A DNA stretch of 64,000 nt from CAZEKB01 sp964512225 (lineage in GTDB: Bacteria; Myxococcota_A; UBA796; UBA9615), in NCBI GenBank assembly GCA_964512225.1, contig CAZEKB010000032.1, forward strand, positions 1-64,000, in the 5' to 3' direction. Under the pieces are notes generated by a model that made no database searches, was not told where the DNA came from, and worked only from the letters and a program-made list of their open reading frames with translations. Position numbers and translations under genes: made by a program. Within the stretch, counting starts at the first letter, position 1. Each line of letters begins with the position of its first letter. Shown here in pieces: positions 51,278 through 58,540 of the stretch.

Positions 51278-53410
51278 ATGTCCGCGCTGATGCGCATCGC
51301 TTGGGTCCTCTTCCTCGGCGCCGCCGTCACGGGGGGCATCGCGTGGGCGATGGGGTTCTACGGCCCCGGCTACTTCACGGTCATCCGCGTCCACTTCTGG
51401 GTGGCGTGGGCGATGCTCGTCGCCGGGCCGCTCGCGCTCGCCGCCCACCTCGTAGCCACCAAGAGCAAGGCGTGGTGGCCCGGCGCGGCGGTCGTGCTCG
51501 GGGGCGTCCTCGCCATCCCCATCCCCTACGCCCTCGACATGCCCGAGGAGGAGCACGACTCCGGGCCGCTCCTGTACCTCGTCCACGCCGCCCAGGATCT
51601 CGCCGCGGGCGACATCGGCAACGCCTGGCCCGTCATCGCGGGGACCGCGCTGGTGGTGTTGCTGTCGCTGTCGGTCGGGATCACGCTGGTGGGGGCGGTC
51701 TCGCGGACCCGCGAGCGCGACGCGTCCCGCCGCACGGGCGTCGCGCTCACGATGGTCGCCGCCTGGGCGACGATCGGGGGGGCTCTGCTCGCCTACGAGC
51801 CGCTGGCGACGCGGGTCCCGGCGCAGCTGTTCCACTCCTTCGCGGGGGCGTTCACCATCGGGCTCGTCCTGCTTCACCTGTTCGCCCAGCGGGCGGCGAA
51901 GATGCGCATGAACCGCGCCCTCGTCGTGGTGCTCGGGCTGCTGGGGGTGGCGATCTTCTTCGTGACGCTCGGCGCGCGCAGCCGCGTCGCGCGCATGACG
52001 ACCAACTTCCAGTTCGTGGAGATCCCCCGCACGTCGAGCGAGCGGCTGGCCTCGATCGACCCCTCGTCGGACTGGCCCCGCGCGTACCCGGACGAGCTCG
52101 GCGGCTTCGAGGACTGCGCATCGGCGGGCTGCCACCCCGACGTGACGGCCCAGTGGGCGGGTTCGCCGCACCGCTTCTCCGCGAGCAACGCCTTCTACCG
52201 GTCGGTGACGAACGAGCTCATCGCCGCCGAGAACTGGGACGCCGTCGTCTTCTGCACGGGGTGCCACGACCCGGTGGTCACGCTGACCGGGAGGGCCCGG
52301 GAGGTGTATCGGGACGGTGTGCCCGAGTCCGGGTCGGACGGGGTGTCGTGCGTCGTCTGCCACTCGATCGTGGAGGTCGCGGGCCGCCAGGACGACACCG
52401 GGCTGCGGGCCCACGGCAACGGCGAGTACGCGATCGCCGTCGAGCCTCCCTACCCGGGGGACGCGGGCGCGCAGCGAGTCGCGAACCTCCGCCTCGACAC
52501 GCGGCATCACCGCGACACGTTCGTCTTCAACGATCTGATCTATCGCAACGACCCCTGCCGCGCGTGTCACCGGGTCGATCTGGGTCGCCTGCACGACGCC
52601 GGGGCGGGGATCGTCCTGCAGAACATCGACATGCCCGACCGGTACGGGGGCCCGTTCGAGAACTACTGCCGGGAGTGCCACCTGCCCCCCGACGACGACC
52701 TCGAGATCGACTACACGCACCGCATGGCGGGCATCAACGCGGACCTCGCCGACTACGCCTCCGGACTGACGGACGCCGATCGCGAGCTGCTCGCCGACGC
52801 CCGGGAGGAGACGATCTTCTTCGCGGGGCTGACCCCCCGCCGCCCGATCGACGCGCCGGGGTGGGGCGAACGCTCCGGACGGCCGGGCGTGGACCACGGC
52901 ATCACGCTCTCGATGCGACTGCGGCCCCGCCTCGAGGCGGACGCCCTGGTGCTCGGGGTCGTCACCAGCAACCTCGGCGTCGGCCATTCGTTCCCGGCGG
53001 GGCCCTTCGACCTGAACGAGGTGTGGCTGGAGCTGCGGGTCGTGGACGCGACCGGCGCCGTGCTCTTCCACGCCGGCGATCTGGACGCGACGGGGGCGAT
53101 CCTGGGCGATCCCCTCCGGCTCGGCGGTCGGGAGCTGGACGGCGAGGGCGTGCCCATCAAGAAGCACCGGGTCCTCGAAGTACGCAGCGTCGCCGACAAG
53201 CGCCAGATCCCGCGGGAGGGGAAGGTGGAGGACGCGGTCACCGTCGCCGTCCCCGCGGACGCGTTGTTCCCCCTCGAAGCGCGCGCGCGCTGGCTGTACC
53301 GCCGGGCCCGGCCCGAGTTCAGTCGCTGGGCCCTGGGTCGCGATGGCGACGCGGGGGTCCTGCCGACCTGGGAGCTGGCGCACAGCCGTCGGAGCATTCG
53401 CCGGCCCTGA
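51278..53410 (+). CDS. Membrane b/c-type multihaem cytochrome (pentahaem c domain), copy 1
   Basis: 710 residues. About seven membrane helices occupy residues 1-235; two carry His pairs, H39/H57 and H186/H200 (14 apart), which suggest b-haem ligation. The exported part has five c-haem sites: C280ASAGCH286 (CX4CH), CTGCH (326-330), CVVCH (358-362), CRACH (427-431) and CRECH (464-468). The last ~200 residues are a haem-free beta-rich domain (GHSFPAGPFDLNEVWLEL). The combination suggests electron transfer from the quinone pool to a periplasmic acceptor. A paralogue with the same plan is at 58537. No exact family recognised; the c domain resembles cytochrome c554-like proteins. Confidence 0.85.
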   Translation: MSALMRIAWVLFLGAAVTGGIAWAMGFYGPGYFTVIRVHFWVAWAMLVAGPLALAAHLVATKSKAWWPGAAVVLGGVLAIPIPYALDMPEEEHDSGPLLYLVHAAQDLAAGDIGNAWPVIAGTALVVLLSLSVGITLVGAVSRTRERDASRRTGVALTMVAAWATIGGALLAYEPLATRVPAQLFHSFAGAFTIGLVLLHLFAQRAAKMRMNRALVVVLGLLGVAIFFVTLGARSRVARMTTNFQFVEIPRTSSERLASIDPSSDWPRAYPDELGGFEDCASAGCHPDVTAQWAGSPHRFSASNAFYRSVTNELIAAENWDAVVFCTGCHDPVVTLTGRAREVYRDGVPESGSDGVSCVVCHSIVEVAGRQDDTGLRAHGNGEYAIAVEPPYPGDAGAQRVANLRLDTRHHRDTFVFNDLIYRNDPCRACHRVDLGRLHDAGAGIVLQNIDMPDRYGGPFENYCRECHLPPDDDLEIDYTHRMAGINADLADYASGLTDADRELLADAREETIFFAGLTPRRPIDAPGWGERSGRPGVDHGITLSMRLRPRLEADALVLGVVTSNLGVGHSFPAGPFDLNEVWLELRVVDATGAVLFHAGDLDATGAILGDPLRLGGRELDGEGVPIKKHRVLEVRSVADKRQIPREGKVEDAVTVAVPADALFPLEARARWLYRRARPEFSRWALGRDGDAGVLPTWELAHSRRSIRRP

Positions 53411-53422
53411 CCCCCGCGGGCC

Positions 53423-54202
53423 TCACAGGCCGGTGCGGCACCGCAGGCCGGTGTGGTCGATCCGGAACTTCGTGGGGTTGACGAGCGTATACCCGGCCTC
53501 GAGGTAGGGCGGGGTCTGCCGGTAGCTGCCGCCGAGGTTGTAGCGCGGCTCCGTCTCGGGGCCCGGGAACTCCTTCGTATCCGTCCACTCCCAGACGTTG
53601 CCCGCCATGTCGCAGAGGCCGTGGACGCTGTGCCCCTTCGGCTTGCTGCAGACCGGCCAGGTGCCCTGCTCGCCGCAGCCCTGGCGGAAGGTGCCCCCGT
53701 GCGTCATCCAGTCGTTCATCACGGCGTAGTCGCAGGTGGGCTCCGCGGATCCCCAGGGATAGACGCGTGTGTCGGAGGCCGACGCCTCCTCGCGCCACTC
53801 CTCCTTGGTGACGAGGCGCCCCCCGGCCCAGCGGCAGAAGGCGTCCGCGTCGTGCCAGTCGACGCAGTTCATGGGGTGAGCGTCGTAGCCGTCGCGACCC
53901 CAGTTGCAGTCCTTGGAGACGGCCCAGGCCTTCTCCTTCCACTCCACGCCGCCGACCTTCTCGGTGGAGCAGGCGCTCGCCGTCACGCACCGCGCGTACT
54001 GCCCGACGGTGATCTCGGTGCGCGACAGGGCGTAGTCGGCGGTGACGGGGACCCACTCGATCCCGGTCCGCGCGTCCGTCCAGGGCCGCGCGGGGGCGGG
54101 CTCCGCGCGCGGACAGGCCGACGCCGCGAGGGCGATGGCCAGAACCCCACCCGCCGCCGCGAGGGGGGAGGCGCGACGGCGGGGGGTGGGCGCGACTCGC
54201 AT
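53423..54202 (-). CDS. SUMF1/formylglycine-enzyme-like lipoprotein
   Basis: 259 residues from the ATG at 54202. Signal LAIALAASACPRAEP with lipobox Cys near residue 30. The mature part is a FGE-sulfatase (SUMF1) fold with LSRTEITVGQYARCV, HPMNCVDWHDADAFCRWAGG, RLVTKEEWREEA, NVWEWTDTKEFPGP and GGSYRQTPPY. The two catalytic cysteines of true formylglycine enzymes near the end (SxxCHxSYC) are not present; the end reads IDHTGLRCRTGL. It is more likely a lectin- or kinase-ligand-like SUMF1 domain. It faces convergently the cytochrome at 51278 (12 bp apart). Confidence 0.85.
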   Translation of the reverse strand: MRVAPTPRRRASPLAAAGGVLAIALAASACPRAEPAPARPWTDARTGIEWVPVTADYALSRTEITVGQYARCVTASACSTEKVGGVEWKEKAWAVSKDCNWGRDGYDAHPMNCVDWHDADAFCRWAGGRLVTKEEWREEASASDTRVYPWGSAEPTCDYAVMNDWMTHGGTFRQGCGEQGTWPVCSKPKGHSVHGLCDMAGNVWEWTDTKEFPGPETEPRYNLGGSYRQTPPYLEAGYTLVNPTKFRIDHTGLRCRTGL

Positions 54203-54249
54203 CGCGCCACAGTGTACTGGTCCCCCGGGGGCGAGACGGGGTGGGGGGC

Positions 54250-54831
54250 CTACTCCTCGGACACGGCGTCGTCGTCGCGGCCGCAGTCGGGCCCGTAGAT
54301 GACGCTCTCGAAGGAGATGTCCACGTGGTCGGAGTCGACCGGGTCGACGACCGTGCGGGCGTCGCCCACGAAGTCGCCGTCGTCGCAGAGCTCTTCGTCT
54401 CCGTCGACGTCGAGGAAGGCGATCACGATGATCTCGCGCCCCTCCATGCCCTCCTGGTAGCAGAGCTGGAAGTCCACGGGCAGCGCGGAGGCCGAGGCGC
54501 CGGCCTCGTCGATGATCTCGGCGTCCGGGCCCGGGAAGCCGCGGTCCGACACCTGCTCGGCGTCGAACAGGAAGATGATCGCGTCGCCGGAGTCGCGCGG
54601 GGGCGCCGCTCCCTCGGGCATGTCGAGGGTGCCGGAGACGCCCCAGCACGTGTCGTTCACGGGGGCCTCGTCGCCGGGATCCACGCCGCCCTCGTCCTCG
54701 CGGTCGGCCTCCTTGTCTTCCTTGATCTCGTCCCACGTCGCGCGGCTGAAGCCGTCTTCGATGGGCGTCCCGCAGCCGGTGGCCAGCAGGAGGATGGCGA
54801 TGGGGAGGGCGGTGTGCGCGAGCGTCTTCAT
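54250..54831 (-). CDS. Acidic predicted lipoprotein, unknown function
   Basis: 193 residues from the ATG at 54831, preferred over the ATG at 54843 because GGAGAG precedes it. Signal ALPIAILLLATGCGTP with lipid-modified Cys at about 19. The mature protein is strongly acidic (EDKEADREDEGGVDPGDE) and contains four further Cys that could form disulfides (DTCWGVSG, QLCYQEG, ELCDDGD, GPDCGRDD). DVDGDEELCDDGD looks like a calcium-binding loop. No family recognised. It is upstream of the SUMF1-like gene on the same strand (47 bp), so the two may be co-expressed; divergent from the beta-propeller operon. Confidence 0.75.
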   Translation of the reverse strand: MKTLAHTALPIAILLLATGCGTPIEDGFSRATWDEIKEDKEADREDEGGVDPGDEAPVNDTCWGVSGTLDMPEGAAPPRDSGDAIIFLFDAEQVSDRGFPGPDAEIIDEAGASASALPVDFQLCYQEGMEGREIIVIAFLDVDGDEELCDDGDFVGDARTVVDPVDSDHVDISFESVIYGPDCGRDDDAVSEE

Positions 54832-54920
54832 GGCCTCTCCCATCGGCCGCCCGGGGCCGGACCTTGACCGAGGATCGGGTGCAACGGACCCGCTCCGGTG
54901 CAGGCCCCCGCCCGCGTCTC

Positions 54921-54926
54921 TAAACT
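54921..54926 (+). promoter_or_regulatory. -10-like TAAACT, possibly leaderless
   Basis: TAAACT (4 of 6) ends six bases before the GTG at 54933 that starts the propeller/cytochrome operon. No ribosome-binding site. Same layout as at 51266 and 43317. Confidence 0.3.
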
Positions 54927-54932
54927 CGCCCC

Positions 54933-56828
54933 GTGTCCCGCGCCGCCAAGGCCGTGGCCGCCGCCCTGGCCGCGGCGGCGCTCCCTCCCGTCCTCGCGGT
55001 GGGGCTCGGATGGTGGAACCAGGCGGCCGCCTACGAGCAGGCGATCCTGCTGGGGGCCTTCTCCTACCTGAGCGAGATCGTCGAGGCCACGCCCGTGCCC
55101 CACCACCCGGTGGTCGGGGTGGTGTTCCTGGCCGCGCTGGCGGGCGCGCTCGCGGTGCTGCCGCGGGTCGAGCGCCGCGTGCCGACGCCCGTCCGGGGGA
55201 CGGTCGCGCTGCTCGAGGGGCTCGTCTGCCTCGGCGGCCTGCTCGCGGCCGTCGGCGTGCTCGCGGTGGGGATGGCCGTGGACCGCCCCGTCTTCTGGGG
55301 CGGCCTGCTCGCATGGCTCGCGCTCGGCGCCCGCGTAGGCGGCGGCGAGGTGTCGCCCGCGGTGCGCACGGTCGGGACGACCACGGCGGGCGCGCTGGTG
55401 CTGCTCGCGGGCATCACGCTGCTCGAGGGACCGGGCCTGCACAGCCCGGCGTTTCGGGCGGGGGAGTGGTGGCTCGACGGCCCCGGTCGGTCGCCGGCGG
55501 TCGCGAGCGGGGTGTGGCTCGTCTTCGCCGCCGCGGTCGTGGGGGCGACGCACCGCCTGCGTCCGCGCGGCCGGCGCGATGCCCCGTCGCCCTCCCGCGC
55601 GCGGGTCGCGGCCGCCGTCGTGGGTCTGGGGGTCGCCGTGCTGGGGGCCGCCGCCACGGCGCCGACGGGTCGCATCGCGCTGGTCTCGGCGCTCTCCGCC
55701 CTCGGGATCGTGACGACCGCGGCGGCGATCGCGCATCGAGTGCGGCCGACGTTCGCGATCGCCCCCACCGTCGGGGGGGTGCTCGACCCCCGTCGCGCCC
55801 AGGCGCTGCTGCTGCCGATCGTGCTCTGGGCGGGGCTGTGCGCGGGGCGGGGGATGCTCGTGCACATGTTCACCGCCCCCGGCGAGCTGCCGACGGGCAT
55901 CGAGCGCATCTCGAGCCGCACCGGGATCTTCGCGCTCGGGATCGAGCCCGACGGGGGCCTCGTCTACTTCACCGACCGCTCGCGGACGGAGGTCGGGGTC
56001 ATCGACACCGTCGACGTGGGGTCGCGGTCGTGGGCTCTGCACGCCGAGGGGGCGGACGCGGTCGAGGAGCTCGGCGGGCCCGTCGACGGGACGATCTGGG
56101 TCTCGGCCGGCCGCTGGAACCCCGAGCCCGCGATGGGGCTCATGCCCGTCGATCTCGAGGCCGGCCCGGGCGAGTACCGCGCCGTCTCCGGATGCTGGAT
56201 CGCGAGCTGGATCCCGATGCCGGACGCGGCGGCGCGGCGCGTGACCGGGGGCCGACCGGGGGACGTCCTGCTCGGCTGCGAGGGGGACGCCGCGGGGTAC
56301 GTGTTCCGCCCCTCCACCGGGCGCACGATCGCGCGCATCGCCCTCCCCGACGACGTCGAAGAGGGGGTGTTCCGGGCCGACGGGGAGAGCCTCTACGGCA
56401 TCTCGCTGTGGGGCGCCCCGAGCGTGAGCCGGTACGCGTTCCCCAGCGGTCGCACCCTCGGCGAAGCGCCGGTGGGTCCGTTCAACTGGTCCGTGGCGCT
56501 CGACGGACGCGACCGGCTCTGGGTCAGCCGCTTCTTCGAGGGGGGAGTGATGGTCTTCGACGCCGACACGCTCCGGCTCGAGGCCCGCGTGCCCCTGTCC
56601 TTCGGGGTCCGGGCGATGATCCACGACCCCGCGCGGGACCGCATCTGGGCAGCGGCGGCCTACTCGGGGAAGATCTGGGAGGTGGAGACGAGCCCCCCCT
56701 ACGGTCGCCGCGCGTACGCCCTGTGCGGCCAGGCCCGCGACCTCGAAGCCGACGCCCGGGGGCGGGTCGTGGTCGCCACCGACTGCGGCATCTTCCGCAT
56801 CGATCCGTCGGCCGGGGGTGCGCCGTGA
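54933..56828 (+). CDS. Polytopic membrane protein with C-terminal beta-propeller, copy 1
   Basis: 631 residues, GTG start. About eight membrane helices in residues 1-310 (AALAAAALPPVLAVGLGWW, VGVVFLAALAGALAVLPRV, GALVLLAGITLLEG), then a ~310-residue soluble region with regularly spaced strands of a six- or seven-bladed YncE/SMP-30-like propeller (FALGIEPDGGLVYFTDRSR, GTIWVSAGRW, LLGCEGDAAGYVFRP, FNWSVALDGRDRLWVSRFFEG, RIWAAAAYSGKIWEVE, VVVATDCGIFRIDP). Paired Cys (CWIASW, LLGCE; ALCGQ, TDCGI) suggest a disulfide in the periplasm. It overlaps the next gene by 4 bp. It shares motifs with that gene; I know of no named family with this fusion. Confidence 0.8.
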   Translation: MSRAAKAVAAALAAAALPPVLAVGLGWWNQAAAYEQAILLGAFSYLSEIVEATPVPHHPVVGVVFLAALAGALAVLPRVERRVPTPVRGTVALLEGLVCLGGLLAAVGVLAVGMAVDRPVFWGGLLAWLALGARVGGGEVSPAVRTVGTTTAGALVLLAGITLLEGPGLHSPAFRAGEWWLDGPGRSPAVASGVWLVFAAAVVGATHRLRPRGRRDAPSPSRARVAAAVVGLGVAVLGAAATAPTGRIALVSALSALGIVTTAAAIAHRVRPTFAIAPTVGGVLDPRRAQALLLPIVLWAGLCAGRGMLVHMFTAPGELPTGIERISSRTGIFALGIEPDGGLVYFTDRSRTEVGVIDTVDVGSRSWALHAEGADAVEELGGPVDGTIWVSAGRWNPEPAMGLMPVDLEAGPGEYRAVSGCWIASWIPMPDAAARRVTGGRPGDVLLGCEGDAAGYVFRPSTGRTIARIALPDDVEEGVFRADGESLYGISLWGAPSVSRYAFPSGRTLGEAPVGPFNWSVALDGRDRLWVSRFFEGGVMVFDADTLRLEARVPLSFGVRAMIHDPARDRIWAAAAYSGKIWEVETSPPYGRRAYALCGQARDLEADARGRVVVATDCGIFRIDPSAGGAP

Positions 56829-58540
56829 CCCGGGCCGCGCGCGCGGAGCGGGGCGCCGAGGCGGCCCTCGCCCTGGTCGCGCTCGCGACGGCGCTCCACC
56901 TCTGGTCCCGGTTCGACAACCCCGTCGGCCTGCGGGTGCAGACGCTGCTCTCCACCACGGCGTGGCGGGCGGCCGAGGGGCTGGAGCGCCTGCCCGGCTT
57001 CGAGGACGTCTCCGATCTCCTCGTCCTGGTCCGGGGGACGCTCCTCGCGGTGGTGGTCATCGCCCTCCTGCGACCCGGACGGCGGGGCGGGGTCCGCGCC
57101 TGGGCCGGGCACGCGGCCGCGATCGTCCCCCTGTTCGGGCTCGGCGCGGTGGTGCTGTACGGGGGCGGCATGGCCCCCATCGCCTGGGGGGCGACGCTCG
57201 TCGGCGCGCTGCTCGTCGGTCGGCACCCGGCGGAGGGACCGCCCCCCTTCGCGGTCGTGGCCGCCGGCGCCTGGGCGGGCTGCGTCGCGTTCCTGCTGCT
57301 CCACGCCCTCTACGTCTCCGGCCCCGGCATCCAGCCCGCGCTGGTCGCCGACGGGGGGATCGGGGCCTGGTTCCAGTCCGTGCTGGAGCCGCTGACGGGG
57401 GCGCCGTTCCTGCGTCGCCTCGTGCAGGCGACCCTCGCGGCCGCGCTGGTGCTCCTGTCCGGGGCCCTGCACCGCCGCGGCGTGCCGATCCTCCCCCGGC
57501 TCCGGCGCGGGCCCGCGGGCTGGCTGGCGCCGGTGGCCCACGCCGCGCTCCTGGCCGGCGTCACGGCCCTGCCGGTCCAGGTCCTGTGGTCCTGGAAGTG
57601 CCCCGCGGCCGACCCCGCGGTCACCGAGATCGACGCCCGGGCGGGCTCGTTCCAGCTCCACGTCGTCGACGAGGGGCGGGCCCTCTGGTCGGTGGACCGG
57701 GAGGCCGCCGTGACCCGGCGCTGGGCGCTGCCCGAGGGGACGCCCCTGCCCGACGTCGACTGGCGGACGATCCGGTACGAGGCGTGGCCCGAGGAGCAGA
57801 TCCCGAGCCGGGGCGCGGTGTGGGGGGCCCTCGTGGACCCCGAGCTGCACGACTCGTCTGTGTTGGTGCGCCTCGACGCGGCGACGGGGCGGCCCCTCGG
57901 GGATCCCGTGGTGACGGACGGCTGCTACGTGGCGTCGTGGGCGTCGCTGCCCGACGGACGCCTGCTCCTGGGCTGCGAGTACACCCCCGAGTTCATCGTC
58001 CTGCGCGCGGCCGACGGGACGATCCTCGACCGCTTCGAGGTGCCCGAAGCCGGCTCCTTCGAGGAGGTGGTCGTCCAGGGCGACGTCGCCTACACCGTGC
58101 CCCTGTGGTTCGGCGCGCGGCTCACGCGCGTGGACCTGAGCGAGCGTCGCGCCCTGGGCAGCTCCCTCCTGGGCGACTTCAACTGGGGCGCGGAGGCAGC
58201 CGACGGGCGGCTCTTCGTCACGCGCTTCCACGAGGGGCGCCTGCTATCGGTGGACATGGCCACGGGGGCCGTGTTGGATGCCGTGCGTGTGGGCTATGGC
58301 GCCAGACCCGTCGTCGTGCGTCCCGGGGGACGCTGGGTGATCGCCGCGGGGACGTACTCGGGGGCCCTCGCGGCCGCGGAGGTCCGACCCGACGGGACGT
58401 TCGGGGACGTGCGTCGCCGCCTCGTGGGGGGCCTGGTGAGGTCGCTCGCCCCCGCGGCCGACGGTCGCTCGCTCTACTACGCCGGGCGCTGCGGCGTGCA
58501 GGCGCTCGACCTGGACGCCTGGCTCGGAGCGGACCGATGA
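56825..58540 (+). CDS. Polytopic membrane protein with C-terminal beta-propeller, copy 2
   Basis: 571 residues from a GTG in the GTGA overlap with the upstream paralogue. About six membrane helices (1-255), then WSWKCPAADPAVT and a propeller-type region. Motifs shared with copy 1, in order: CYVASW, LLLGCEYT, FNWGAEAADGRLFVTRFHEG, WVIAAGTYSGAL and GRCGVQALDLD. Blades carry no enzymatic signature seen; propellers of this type often bind partner proteins or metals. It overlaps the start of the multihaem cytochrome by 4 bp (ATGA), so the three are made together and probably act as one complex. Confidence 0.8.
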   Translation: MTRAARAERGAEAALALVALATALHLWSRFDNPVGLRVQTLLSTTAWRAAEGLERLPGFEDVSDLLVLVRGTLLAVVVIALLRPGRRGGVRAWAGHAAAIVPLFGLGAVVLYGGGMAPIAWGATLVGALLVGRHPAEGPPPFAVVAAGAWAGCVAFLLLHALYVSGPGIQPALVADGGIGAWFQSVLEPLTGAPFLRRLVQATLAAALVLLSGALHRRGVPILPRLRRGPAGWLAPVAHAALLAGVTALPVQVLWSWKCPAADPAVTEIDARAGSFQLHVVDEGRALWSVDREAAVTRRWALPEGTPLPDVDWRTIRYEAWPEEQIPSRGAVWGALVDPELHDSSVLVRLDAATGRPLGDPVVTDGCYVASWASLPDGRLLLGCEYTPEFIVLRAADGTILDRFEVPEAGSFEEVVVQGDVAYTVPLWFGARLTRVDLSERRALGSSLLGDFNWGAEAADGRLFVTRFHEGRLLSVDMATGAVLDAVRVGYGARPVVVRPGGRWVIAAGTYSGALAAAEVRPDGTFGDVRRRLVGGLVRSLAPAADGRSLYYAGRCGVQALDLDAWLGADR

